Assembly (NCBI GenBank): GCA_029204225.1
Contig: CM055092.1
Span: forward strand, 10,011,806-10,075,805
DNA: 64,000 bases
Source: Diphasiastrum complanatum
Lineage: Eukaryota; Streptophyta; Lycopodiopsida; Lycopodiales; Lycopodiaceae
Reading direction: 5' to 3'
In this document: positions 28,433 through 40,446 of the stretch, piece after piece
Layout: the number at the start of each line of letters is the position of its first letter
Position numbering within the stretch: position 1 is the stretch's first letter
Made by a program: the position numbers and the translations under genes
The notes under the pieces: generated by a model
Told to the model about the DNA's origin: nothing
What the model saw: only the letters and a program-made list of their open reading frames with translations
Databases searched by the model: none

Positions 28433-31400
28433 CTATAGTGCTTGTCTGAAGTGAACCAGGTTTAGATTGCCAATATAGGGAAAAGATTTGCCACAAAAAT
28501 GTAAGTCAAGATTTTTTAACAAAAAAAAACCTAAAACTGTAAGCTGATATTGATGGTCAGTTATTGCCACTCCTCTATCACCAATTTGAAGAAAGTTTTG
28601 TGAATTTTTGTAAGTACTGGATCGTATGGCAACCATAATAAATCCCTCCAAATCCGAAGTCATCATTTTTTATCAAAGTAATGAATATTACCTGAAATCT
28701 TGATTTTTGAATCTTTCAATCACAGGTGTCAGATCTTTTCGCCGCAATTCAACCACACGACTTGGAACCTTCTCAATCTCAACTTCTCCCCCATCACATG
28801 GACCCAAATAACTACAAAGATCTTTCTTACAATCCAACAAGACCACTTCGAAGAAAATCTGCAACGAACAAGGGAATGATTTGGAGGAATAAAGCTAAAT
28901 TCACAAAAGTAAATTCATACTTAATGACAACTAAAAATCCCTACACAGTACATGTAATGACAACCATCAGCTTTCTCTTACATTTGGCTTCGCCCAGATT
29001 GGATATGCCCTAGCCTGTTGCATTTGGATTTCAGCCTTTGACATATACCAATGCTGTTTATCCTCTGTCTTTGTGGCATCTCCTTTTCCTCCCCTGCTTT
29101 CGGAAGAACAATGATTGTTCATTCTACCTGAGAATGTCTTATTCAACTCATCTGAATCCACAGATTCAGATACAAATGAGTGGATTCTTTCCTCCCGTTC
29201 ATTCCAGTTCGATCGTCGGCAAACATCCCATTTTTCTAATGGTTCAACATGAAGGCCAAATTCATGTCCTTGATAAGAATCAAAACCCACAGAAACAACC
29301 TCGGCAATATTACTGTTATTAAGTCCCAATTGTTCTCCTATTGATGGACGTAAAAGATATCTAGCAAGATGGCCTGATGGGCATAACACCCATAGTTTAT
29401 CATTCAAAGGATCAGGGCTGCATTGAAACTCAGAATCATAGTCACCGCCATCATGGAAAACTGCTGCTACTGCCCCTGAACTACTTGTTTTGCCAGTTGC
29501 TGCTGCTGCTGCACCGCTGACGGTTCCAAGCCAGCCAGCAGGTCCGTTCTTAATCCTGTTCACAACAGAGAGCACAAGAGTAGGTGGTGAAAGTACTTGT
29601 TGAGCAACCTTTACAGGCCCATTACTAGACCACCAAGGAACTACAGGCAATGGAGCCACTTTAGATCTTACAACCCCATTAACTGGCATGCTTCCATGTG
29701 TATGGTGTCCCACGGAACCTCCAAATGGTGAGATTGCGAATATATGACTGGTACCTCTGGATGTACTTACACAAATCCAATGGCTATCACTACTAAACCC
29801 AATGTCTTGGATAACCTGCAGTCAGTGCACGAATTGCAGGATATCAATCAGTGTCATTGAGAAACAGAAATCCTCCCAACCAAGCACTGACTTACAATAA
29901 TGGCAAGACACCTGAATGAAGCACTAACTGAATACAGCATAACCCATCTCTTAACCAAAGCTGCTTTTAGTAAACTTACAGCATTTGTAAACCCACGATA
30001 AAGTTTGTAAAGGTGCACAAAGGACCCAGTACTGTCATAAGCAGCTGACATGTTTGCGTTTGCTGGTGATTGTGGCATTAGAAGAAAGACATTTAAGTTG
30101 TGGCCGTACACTGAAGCAGTAACCAGAAGAGTACCACTCTGGTCAAAACACAGTGCTGAAATGGGACTTGTATGTGCCCTGATTTGTGCAACTACTGCTT
30201 TACTGACAAAATCTCGCACAATCACCTGCAAGCATAACATAACACCAGTTCAAGTAAGAAACTAAGCTACAATCTAGGTGAGCATAAACAAGTATTACCA
30301 CAGAGACTATCAGATACAGATGCACATCTATCTCAAACATATAAATCTGCAATCTCTATAAGCTTTCACCTTAAGAGGCATCAACCTTTCAGGAAATAAT
30401 GTTTAATTTGTACCCTTAATGTAAGTTTGGCCATGCCTGTGTGCTATTATAGGGGCCATTCCTATTTATAGTAAATTCTAGAGTCAATATAGAGTTATTC
30501 ATGCATATAGGTGGGCACACTAGTTCTAGGACAGAACTTGGTTTTATTACTTAGTAAATCATTATGGGTCTTTACCCAAAATAGATAGTAAGAATAGCAA
30601 TCAGCTTCTTGCGCTTTTGCTTTTTGCTTTTGGCTTTTCACAAGCTATAGAGAAAGTATTTAAGTAGGCTGGCGCCCCACCATAGATTCATTCCACTGTA
30701 TAGAGCTTTGCTCATTCCTCTAGAATCAGAATTATCATAATCTCTTATGCTGGTCTTGGTGTGTGTGGTGAGTGCTAATACGATTAGTTAACTCCTATCT
30801 AGAATTTGTAGATCAGATTCTGACACAACCAACAGAGTCTGGGAATGGCATGATAAAGAGATCCCTGTTTCACAATAGAAAAAGTAATAAACTGCAGAAA
30901 TGTTTAGGGTTTTCATCGTTGTTGACTCATACAAGGTAAAGATGCCAGACTGATAAGAAATGTTATGTGACTTACAATTCCTGCATTCTCTGGATCAAGA
31001 ACTGAGCCACTGTTGCTCTTCGGACGTGGGCTTCCAGAACCAGGTGAGCCTGCACCATCAGGCAAGAGTTCAGAGTAATAACGAGAAAAAGTCTTGTAGC
31101 CCATATCTCCAAGAGTAATGATGCCAGCGGCTATCTGTTTGCTTGATTCTTTGGCATAGTAAGCAACCAAGTTGCCATTAGCTGGTGATGTGGATGGGCT
31201 AACACCTGGGGATGGAGTAAGGTGATGTGGAGATGCCCGACCCGTACAAGAAACTAAAGGGTGGTTTGCAGCATAAGCAAGCCATCTTGGACCAACTGCC
31301 AATGCACCATATCCGTAGCTTCCTCCTCCAGGTCCCATCGGAAGGTTAGGATAGGTCAAGACACTCAATATACTTTGCAGTGTAGTTGCATCATAGCAAT

Positions 31401-33278
31401 ATATCTGCACCAAACATATTTATTATGTGTTGGAAAAATTCATGACCCACCAGTTATCTGTATTGAACATGGCAGCTTTACTCAAAATGTTATGTCTTGA
31501 AAGAAATGATAACCCACCAATTAACCATACCAAACATGACAGATTAAGTCAGAATGTAACTCAGAAATTCTACCTGAGACACAAAGGCCACAGCCACAAT
31601 CCGTGGGCTACAACGCACGCCAAAAATACCAGCTTTAAATCGCAATGTGTGTACATATTGAAGAGTCCGAAGAGAACAAAAGCGTATAACAGTAGGCAAA
31701 GAATTTGCAAAACCTCCCGAATGAGTACCATCGGATCCTAAATGTCCCACACTATAACCTCCTGGAATAGAACTGACATTGCTAGAGGCTTCACCAGAAA
31801 TTACGAGCAGAAGGGGACGTGCTGCTTTAAAATTTCCTTCATGAGACTCCTGAGCGCATGGTTGTGGCTGCAGACGCAAATAAGAAACTGGACCATCTCT
31901 TCTAGAAACTAGCTCTCTTACATTTTTAGCTGATTCTACATCCCAAACTTGAAATCCATTCAGGTAGGTTAGAAGCAGGACATGTCGAACATCTGTTGGC
32001 CCAAGCTCTAACTTTTCAAAGCCTGCCCACAGCACCTGCCCACAGCAGTACGAAACAACCATTCAGACATCCTTCTGAATTATTGCAATCAATATCAGCC
32101 ACACCAATGTTAACTCTAGGAAGATAGTCACATTATGCAGCCTAATGCTTTGTGGAATCAGCCCACATAGCATCAATTCCACTCTACAGTTACCCGAAAA
32201 ATTCAACGAGACAAGCAACCAATCCACCTGCCCTTGCAGAACCCTAAACATGTAATCAGTTGGTCTACAATAGGCATTTTCTCATAAGTGAGCCTATGGA
32301 GGATGTACACTTCATAGATGTATAAGCCACTTCGCCATTAACATTCTACATAAATGGACAGAATAAATTGATAGATCTTGAAATTTTCCAGATCCTTGAT
32401 GCTCAAACTCAATGAGCCATCAGAGACATTTACGAAATACATTTGATTGTTTGCACAAAAATGAAACATTAGGTTCGTGAAAGCGTAAAGCGGCTATGGA
32501 TTGATACTGATGAAACATGTGCTTCAGAGTCCAAAGCTATAGATATATTGTGTCCAGAATTTTCATTCGAGTGAAGAATTTGCGAGCCGTTTCACTTCCC
32601 ATCAACTCATGGCAGGGATATCTCAGGCAGTGGCAAAGAGGTTGCCAATCTGAACATCAAGGCATATGTCACAAGTTACAACGTATAGAAAGTAAGGAAT
32701 GTCAATAGTGTAATGAGCTGGTTATCATCCTCATCTTGTTATGCCCTCACCAATATGCAATTTTTAATCCTCACCATCTGAGAAAATCCGTTCAACTTCT
32801 TTATCCGTACCACACTCAACTGAAAATAAGTCCAGATAGCAACTTGTAAACTGGCATTCGGTGGTTATCTAACTACTTTTATTTCCTTTGACTGTATTCT
32901 CCATCTTCTTGAAATGCATTTGAGATTGCTTTTTAACTGTCTCAAACGATAGTAAGGCAGGTTCCTCTTCCTCTTTGGAGATTCTATCTTCTAGACTTTA
33001 ATCGCTGATTATCTTTATGGAGAATAGGAACACCATAAAAATTTATAAGAATAAGTTGTTTCAAGCATTACCTGTTCACGTTGCTGCTCCTCTTCAATCC
33101 CAGATGATTGAGATGCGTAAGAGCTTCCCACCGAGCGAACTGCTGAAGCGACTCTTGTTGCATTCGCTGAAATGCTCCGCCAGTAATTGGAGATTGTCCC
33201 CCACGATGATTTCAAGCTTCCACTCGCTCGCCCAGAACCTCTTGAATTGCCCGCTGCCAAACCCATGTCGTCATTCAT
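28433..33278 (-). CDS. ATG18: ATG18-family PROPPIN with BCAS3 domain (autophagy)
   Basis: Host gene, homologous to plant ATG18f/g/h. These WD40 beta-propeller proteins bind PI3P/PI(3,5)P2 on autophagic membranes and help form autophagosomes. Coding exons on the minus strand: 33278-33072, 32035-31574, 31404-30976, 30225-29980, 29815-28982, 28858-28692, and possibly 28574-28433. All introns are GT-AG; exons 1-5 are phase 0. The ATG at 33278 is preceded in frame by TGA. Landmarks: SANATRVASAVRSVG; VLWAGFEKLELG; HVLLLTYLNGFQVWDVES; AHTSPISALCFDQSGTLLVT; LYKLYRGFTNA, where the FRRG lipid-binding motif is expected; ISPFGGSVGHH; then the BCAS3 block EVEIEKVPSRVVELRRKDL. Exons 1-6 give about 782 residues, like ATG18f. 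No frameshift or stop was found. The 3' end is uncertain: reading through exon 6 stops at TAA 28690-28688. Confidence 0.92.
30226..30975 (-). other. Intron 3 of the ATG18-type gene, holding an LTR-like segment
   Basis: A 750-bp intron. Between about 30410 and 30835 the plus strand reads like LTR sequence: TATTTAAG at 30657-30664, followed by GGCGCCCC, a pyrimidine-rich stretch and an end at CCAACA (30834). No target-site duplication could be confirmed. It is oriented opposite to the gene. Confidence 0.35.
32036..33071 (-). other. Intron 1 of the ATG18-type gene
   Basis: A 1036-bp intron between a CAG/GTAATG donor and a tandem acceptor (two GCTGTGGGCAG copies, 13 bp apart). No transposon or gene was recognised inside. 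The first acceptor keeps the frame; the second would shift it. Confidence 0.7.
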
Positions 33279-34320
33279 GTTGTCTTCTCACAGCAAACCT
33301 TCCGAACGGGGAATAGGCAATCTTCAATGGCGTTTTGCATACTCAGGCTGTCTCCACCTGAGCTAGAAACAGCCCTACCCTTGCCTACTCTATGAGCTTT
33401 TGATCGCCATCTTCTCGCCGTTCTTCACTGAAACCGAACTACTTCACTAACACATTATCCATCGCAATTACTTCTGAAACAGACCATAACAGCCATCCTA
33501 CAATTACTCGCTCAAATCAGAAAGCCACAACCGCGATCCAAACACTTTGACAACGTCTCGGCCTTTGAGAAGCCTTCCAAACTGAGAAAATCAGATCATC
33601 CGCAGATATGTCTTCGTATGATTCCCTTGGATGCCATAAGAAATCACAGAAAGGGGCTCAAATCGTCGTATATCTGCAGTCCGCATACGGGAAAAGTGCA
33701 GGCGCAATCCATCAGAAATCAAAATAAGATAAAGCTGCATCAATTGCTTAGCAAACAGATTTATAGAAAAAAAAACACTAAGTGGTTTGATTTATGGATA
33801 GATAAATACGCAGGGAAGGGAAATTGCATCAAGTCAAGGGTTGCACAGGCGAAGAGGCACCAGCACATTCTGGCAAGGAATCCAAATCCTAAGAGACACG
33901 CATATGCCTGCTGCTGCGATTATGGTACACGGAAGAGTTCCGATCCCCCTCCTCCTGCCTGCAAATCCGAAATCCTCACCCACAAAGCATGCGATCATCC
34001 ATCGCACAAACAAAAGAAAAAAGCAGGATCGCCAACGATATGAGAGAAAAACAAGCGAGATGCAAAAACGAGATCAAAAGAGGAGACGTAAAAGGGAACA
34101 CAAATTTTTGTTTTGCATCAAATGAGAAGGAAATGGAAAGCCCAAAGCCAAGGCAGAGACGATCGAATAAATAATAAGATAACAAGGAAAGACAGAAAAT
34201 AGAAAGGGCCTACTTCTACTTCTAATAAAGCTAGGATCCCATCTCTTTCTTTCTATGTCTCTCTCTCTCTCTCTCACCTTTCCCTTGGGCCCTAGGGCGT
34301 ATGACCTTGCCCTTAGGCCC
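33279..34320 (-). promoter_or_regulatory. Upstream region and probable 5' UTR/promoter of the ATG18-type gene
   Basis: About 1 kb upstream of the ATG with no gene. It contains a (CT)n tract at 34258-34276, equal to (GA)n on the gene strand, a common element of plant promoters and 5' UTRs. No convincing TATA box at a defined distance was identified. The start context GAAGACAACATGAATG has A at -3. Confidence 0.45.
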
Positions 34321-34870
34321 CAGGGCATCACCATGTGGGGGGGAGGGGGCTCAGGGCACGGGCCCAGCCCAGTGGTTGGGTGCCACGTGGTGACGGTGTG
34401 AAAATTTTAGGGCGCACAAGATTTTTGTGAGCACGGGCGGGCTAGGGAGGGCGGGTTGTGGCCAGGCAGAGGTGGGCACCAGGCAAGGGCATGGGCGTCA
34501 AGAGCCACACCCACGCACCCCTTCTCTTGGGCACCCATGTGAGAGAATGAGCATGTTTCCATATATATGCCCCCCAGCAAACCCACACAAATGCTTATGG
34601 GATAATGTTTTGGGTGCTCGTCGGTGATCTGATGCTCGGGCAACCAATTTAAAAAAAAAATGTGATTGACAATGCACCGGGGTCAAACGACCCCGTGCTC
34701 CTTAGATGTGAGGGAGGGGGGGAGGCGCCTTTGGTTCGTGGCAGGCCACACCTCCAATAGATAGCTGGTGAGTTTGATCACTTGCTATTTCCAGAATCTA
34801 GGAAGGCCCAAGGTAGGGAACCTCGGGCCTTCCCCGACGTAAAGCACCACTTAAAAAATGCCAATAAGAA
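34321..34870. other. GC-rich unassigned segment
   Basis: Markedly GC-rich compared with its flanks (G runs near 34338 and 34716, repeated GGGCAC and GGGCGGG). A short self-complementary block, GGGGTCAAACGACCCC, lies at 34680-34695. No coding potential was recognised. It may be part of a transposable element, but no borders were found. Confidence 0.35.
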
Positions 34871-35739
34871 ATTTAACATTTTTAGCAATATTGCTATTTT
34901 AAGAAAGGTTTGAGTCAAAGAACTTTTTTATCATAATAAATGAGTCAATTTTGTGGTAGGTGCACTTTTCATTTATAGAGAACACTCAACACCAAAGCTT
35001 GTAAAGTGAGTTTCCTTTTATTCATTTTAGAAACTATGGTTATACCATTTAAGGGGTCTTGTAGATACAACTACATTTTTCTAACGCTATTTTATGCCAA
35101 GCATAATGCGAGTCCATTATACCTGGCGATTACTGATGTGAATTTCAAAAACTCATCTTCCGCAGGTATATACATATATATTTATCTATTTAGTCATTTT
35201 ATTTAAAAAATAGATCATTGTGGAGAACCCAAGATATAGGGTTGGATATTACCCTTTCTATAAATGGACTTATATTATACATAATCTCCAAAGAATCACT
35301 AGCTAGTAAGATTGTTGTCAATATTCACAATCAACAATCAGCATTAGGTAAAACACCTTGGGAAGTTTTCATTTACCCAAAATCATCGATTATATTTGGC
35401 TTAAGAAAAAATTCTCAATTAGAGTGAGTAAGTATGAAGAGGCCATATACCCACCCAAAATTGACTTGCTTTCCTCTCCTTGGAGTCACAAGTTCAACAC
35501 CAATTTGCATGACAAATGAGAGCATACAAGAAGAAATTTCTTTGGAAATATTAAGGTTAACAAGAACCCAAAAAGATTGCCACAATATTTTAATGTTTAT
35601 TCTTGAAGTGCATTATAAAAAAATGCACAAGATTGGTATCATTGAAAGGAATAGAATGGTAGAAAGTAAGAAATTTCATAATTACAATCTCATAAAAAGT
35701 TCATAAAGAAGTTGGAGGAGCCTATTAGGGTGGTCGTTA

Positions 35740-35840
35740 CCTTTCCATAAGGTCCAACATCCATCGTCCTGCATGTGGTGAGGACATGTGCTTGAGTTGG
35801 GCTTGCCCACCCAGGTTCGATTCTTTGTGGTTCCATGAGT
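35740..35840 (+). repeat. Possible tRNA-derived SINE head
   Basis: CCCACCCAGGTTCGATTCTT contains a consensus RNA polymerase III B box (GGTTCGATTC) at about 35814-35823. A weak A-box candidate (GTGGTGAGGACATG) lies about 40 bp upstream. It does not fold into a tRNA by eye. No 3' tail or target duplication was found, so this is tentative. Confidence 0.3.
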
Positions 35841-35941
35841 TGACAATACCAAAAAGAATAACGTCCAATATACAAATAATCATTGCATTGCCATATTTTA
35901 CAGTCGTTTTACCATGTGGAAAGGTTCCCACAAAAATTCAT

Positions 35942-36113
35942 TCCATCCATTTCCCAGTACGCACGCATTGGACAAGGACATTTGTCGGAGATAAATTTCA
36001 GTGGCACCAATTCTAATTTGGATAAATCCGTCCATTTTCCAATACTCACGCATTGGACCAAAACATTTGTTGGAGAGAAATTGAAATGGCCGCACCACTT
36101 CTAATTTGGATAA
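35942..36113. repeat. 85-bp imperfect tandem duplication
   Basis: Unit 1 begins TCCATCCATTT (35942) and unit 2 begins TCCGTCCATTT (36027). Both contain CACGCATTGGAC, ACATTTGT(C/T)GGAGA and end CTAATTTGGATAAAT. The copies are about 80 percent alike by eye, so the event is old. Confidence 0.8.
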
Positions 36114-37880
36114 ATACAATAACGCATTCCGTTCAATGCAAAATTGTGGACCCACCATTTGTTAAAAGTATATGAGCGGTTTGGACCATCAAAAAGCCCA
36201 TACTCAACTAATTTCAAAATAGACTAGCGAAATTGTGTCCCAAGTCTTCATTCTCACTTGCAACTTGAAAATTGCACATCATTAAAAGTAATCTACATAA
36301 CAAGAATGATATTCAATAGAGTCAAACATTCACACTTGGATCTAACAAACAAGAATATGTGGATGTATATCATAATTCATTAACTCTATTTTGGAAATAC
36401 GTGAGAAAATTATTGCAAGGCAAATTATCACCTATGCACTCTTAGGAGCATGGCCCATATAAGCATCTACTTACTGAATAAGTCATGTGAAAATTTTGAA
36501 AATTTCATAAAGTGCAATTCCAAATGTCGTATTTCAACGAACACTTCAAAGCAGTGAGTGAACATGCCTACACATCTGCTTGGCATGTGACTCACCCCAT
36601 ATTCTCGTACATTCTTTGCCACATATGGCTAATAAGTTCATCATTCTGTGAAAGATGGGAGAAGTCACTTTGAGTGGCCTAATCCAAGCCTAGAAGTATT
36701 CAAGTAGTCTAAACCAACGAGAGGACCATTTGAGCCCCATGAAACCCCAATGAGAGGAGTTTTTGGGCCCTTTTCAACCACCTTATTGTTGGCTCTTAAT
36801 GTTGATGGAGGCTAGCTATGTACAGAGCTTGGAGATCATGATGTAGAGGAAGTAGAATTAAGCTAAATGTTAGGTGAATATGCCTCACTTTGTATCCATC
36901 TCACCTGGGAATGGCCAAACAACCAATCATGCACGCCATTGTGCTCAACCAAGAAATCAACATGTAAACCAGATAAACAAGCATGAAATCCTACTTTAAT
37001 GCTGCAAAACGAACTGGACAGATCCTAACATTCTAAAATTGAGCTACCATACATTCCACAAAACAAGAAATAAGAAACTAACTAAACTAGACTGCATTTT
37101 GAAAGTCCAAGGATCAAGAAACACTCATTTCTTGATTCTTGGACAGACCAAGAACATCAAGAATTGGAATGTCTAGAATATGCAAGATCTACACCACAAA
37201 TCCAGCCTATTTAGTTTACTTGAATGCTGAAATCTACATTAATCTATTAAAGCAAGAAAACTAATCCACCACTAAGATCCACAACCACCTGCAAAGGAAA
37301 TGGAAGGGCAAGATCATTAATGCATCTTCACTCAAGAAACAAGAATGATCAAGGAGCTCAAGAATGCATCAAAACTCATGGAAGATAATCTCATTTCAGC
37401 ATGGAGAGTAGATACATTGACAAAAAACTTCTCTTCTACAAAGAGGGAGTCTCTTAAATAAGCAAGGAGCTCTTTAGGTGGCATCCTAGTAGCATTTCCA
37501 CATTACACAAATTACAAGTGGAATTATGCTCTCCACTAGAGGTCACCATCAAAAGGTGGCTCACTCTACTTTCTTTAAGAGAGGTCTACTTGCATTTATT
37601 ACTTTGCCTAGAAATACTAGTTCCTACATGGTCATTCCATCTTTCGAGATTCACCATGGGGCTTACACAGTTTCTACTTGACAGTATTAACTAGTATTCC
37701 TCGGCTCTCAGTCTTCGTTCGTCTCATCTTCTCAGAGACCTCCTTGATCTAAGGTGAGAGGTGCTCTTGGATTGCTTTGGTCGAGTATCTTGGGGATTCG
37801 TTAGAATCAGCCAACAATGCTCAATGATGAGTACCAGTTGAACGCTTTCCAATAAGCAAATAGCGAGACAGATCATGTTA

Positions 37881-38719
37881 CATACCTATGTAACTAACAG
37901 TACTTCAATAACCCCTATGTGCCCATTTAGTGTCAGGAGGGCTAAATGACGAGTCACCCTTGGATAAGGGGTACTCTTGGATTAAAGGTAGGTGTCTTTA
38001 GATTAAGATACTTTTGTCCTTGAATAAGGGCATGTAGGTGTCTATGCCTTGGAGTTAGGAGGACCTTACCATGGGTATTGGTCATTTTCCTAAACCTTGG
38101 GCCTCAACCTTGAGCCATAATCACATAATTGGCCTTGGGCCAAAGTTAGCCAGCACATAAGGGTCATGGGGACCTACTAGGAGGGCGCACCTACTAGGGT
38201 CCCTTGATGCCCCTAAAGAACCCAAGAAGTTATAATCAAGAACCATAAGTTATGGAAGATGTCTTTTGACATTCCACTAATTTGTGAGCCTCTTGGCCTT
38301 TCATTTGCCTCCCCTTTTCTCAATGACTTGTGTGGACATTCCATAGTGCTTTGGATTGAGTCATTGGCCATTAGAGAGGGAGAGGGTGCCCAAATGAAGG
38401 GAGATTTCTTGTGTTGTTGTTTGCTTCTATTCCCTAGTTGGATCACCATCTTTGGTATGGGACTTAGATGGGGGTAGGATCTTGAGCATGCTTGTGATTG
38501 TGATGGTAGTGATTATGGTTTAGCAAGGGAGTGCTAGATAGGTCTTGCTTGTTCTTGGATCTAGCTATGGTTGGGTGGTAAATTCTTGAGGCCACTTTGA
38601 TTGTGTGCTTTTGGAAGGATCTTAGGAGCATTGGAGGAGAGGCACATTGGAGGGCTTTTGGAGGCATTGGTGGACATCAACTCAAAGGCTTGGTGGGCAA
38701 CTCTTCCTTGTTGTAAAAG
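37881..38719 (+). repeat. Probable 5' LTR region of Gypsy-3 (left border unresolved)
   Basis: Sequence leading up to the PBS at 38720. By position it must contain the U5 end of an LTR, but no clear TG start or partner LTR was found, so the left border is a guess. No coding sequence. Confidence 0.4.
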
Positions 38720-38731
38720 TGGTATCAGAGC
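38720..38731 (+). promoter_or_regulatory. Primer-binding site of Gypsy-3 (tRNA-iMet)
   Basis: TGGTATCAGAGC, perfect match to the plant initiator-Met PBS. Confidence 0.85.
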
Positions 38732-39240
38732 CTCTTCCAAAGTGGGAATGGTAACTCTAAACCTCTTTTTTTTGTTGCATAAAAATCTGCCATCAAATTT
38801 TTGTGATAGCGTGGTTGAAGTAGCACCAATTCTTGTTTCTAAAAGTTGGTGGAACTTCACTATAGGTGCTATTTTTTTTTATTTTTGGAAGGCTTTTTAA
38901 GCTAAGAATAGAATGGCTAGCATGCACACATTTTCAATTTGATAGGTAGAAGTAATTGCAAGTTGAAAAGTAGGTTACATTTAAATGTGTTTCATGAAAG
39001 TAGAGGCTGGAAATTTCTTGTTTTGATGTAGAGAAGTAGAAGTTTGGTCTTTTGTTGGCTGTCCAAATCTTTGGGCCCAGCCAATAAGTGTCCAACTTCA
39101 ACTTTCAAAATTTTATTTTTGAGGTTTGGTTTGTGCCTAAAGTGAAGTTACCAAATGTAGAGGTAGTTTGGAAGATTGGTGTTGTCTACACACTAAAATT
39201 AGTGCAAAATCAACCCATCTTAGGCTAAAGCTACCCTTCG

Positions 39241-39710
39241 TTTTGAAATTCTATTTTTTCACAGAACTTCAGTGACTTTCACAGAACTTCAAAAAATTTC
39301 AAATCTGATTTTTAGTCTATTTGAACCTTAGATTAGTGAAAATAGGCCAAAAATTCTGGTTTTTGTGAAGGGGAATTTGTTTTATCCATCATTTTGAATT
39401 CTATTTTTTTCACAAAGCTTCAATGACCTTCAAAAAACTTCAAATCTGATTTTTAGTCTATTTGAATCTTCGATTAGTGAAAATAGACCAAAATTCTGGT
39501 TTTTGTGAAGGGAAGTTGATTTTACATTGAAGGGGAATTTTTTTTACCATCATTTTGAAATTCTGTTTTTTTATAGAACTTCAGTGACCTTCACAAAACT
39601 TCAAATCTAATTTTTAGTCTATTTGAAGCTTGGATTAGTGAAAATAGGCCAAAAATTCTGGTTTTTGTGAAGGGGAGTTAATTTTACATTAAAGGGGTAT
39701 TTGTTTTGGT
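39241..39710. repeat. Three-copy tandem repeat (about 151-161 bp) in the Gypsy-3 leader
   Basis: Copies start at 39241, 39392 and 39553 with TTTTGAA(A)TTCT. Each contains AACTTCA..GA(C/T)CTTCA, CAAATCT(G/A)ATTTTTAGTC, ATTAGTGAAAATAG and TTCTGGTTTTTGTGAAG. Similarity is high. Leader repeats of this kind are common in plant Gypsy elements. Confidence 0.88.
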
Positions 39711-40095
39711 TAAAGGATTGTAAATTCATTCACTTCTTAACTTTTGAATTTAAAAGAAAAAGAATTTGCAACTCCTACCAAAACAAATGATAGTTCTCCA
39801 TTCCACATTGCTACAAACATAGATGAAACCATTTTGAAAATTTGATAATTGGTAATGGAAATTTGCCATCAAATTTAGTAATGGTTCATTATGAGTGATG
39901 TTATGGAAAACTAAAAGAGGAACCGAACATGTAAATGAAAACTTAGATGATTTTTGAGTATGAATCTAAAAGTGCTTGGATTGAGCTTGTAAAAGAACAT
40001 GCATTACTTTACACTATCATAAGCCTATCGTCTTTTTCTATTCTTACTTTCTTTGTTGATGCTTTGAAAACTAGGATCACGATTAAGACACTCCC

Positions 40096-40429
40096 ATGGA
40101 TCAATCAACCTCTAATCCTACCTTTAATTTATCTAAACCTGATAGTGTGGCACAAGCCCTACAACTACTCTACCAACAAATCCAAGAAACAAACCAACAA
40201 CTACATGAAATTAATTTGAAGAATCAAGCCCTTGAGTCTAGGCTAGCCAATCATCGAAAGCATGTAGTACCTCCTCTCGTTAAAGTGTATAAAGAAAAAA
40301 AAAAAAAAAGAGGAGTCTACACGTAGTTAATTCATGGCTTAAAAGTGAAAAACTTTCTACTGCCACTATATTTCTGGATGGAAAAGCTTTAGTTTTGTGG
40401 GAGGATTTAGTAGCCAAAAAAGACCATTA
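40096..40429 (+). pseudogene. Gypsy-3 gag fragment
   Basis: The ATG at 40096 starts MDQSTSNPTFNLSKPDSVAQ and a Gln-rich coiled-coil-like segment (LYQQIQETNQQLHEINLKNQ). After an A12 run and a stop, another frame continues LSTATIFLDGKALVLWEDL, matching the retrotransposon gag core, and ends at TAA 40427-40429. The rest of gag and the protease are deleted. Confidence 0.7.
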
Positions 40430-40446
40430 ACATGGGAGGCATTTTG

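Larger units (their letters stand above)
34871..37880. other. AT-rich stretch without recognisable genes
   Basis: Three kilobases with only short random open frames. Two things stand out: a tRNA-like B-box segment near 35750-35830 and an 85-bp tandem duplication at 35942-36113. A TCTTAAATAAGC TATA-like motif near 37452 may belong to an old LTR. Nothing else could be assigned. Confidence 0.5.

Noticed and set aside
32517-32708. Small plus-strand gene inside ATG18 intron 1
   Set aside because: Short frame without conservation signals, antisense within an intron.
33618-34125. Plus-strand Lys-rich frames upstream of ATG18
   Set aside because: They are not similar to any protein family and lie in the probable 5' UTR/promoter of the minus-strand gene.
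35740-35840. tRNA gene
   Set aside because: Only a B box is convincing; no cloverleaf with acceptor stem could be drawn.
38259-38900. Open frames on both strands at 38259-38900
   Set aside because: They fall in the LTR/PBS region of Gypsy-3, overlap each other, and have no protein similarity.
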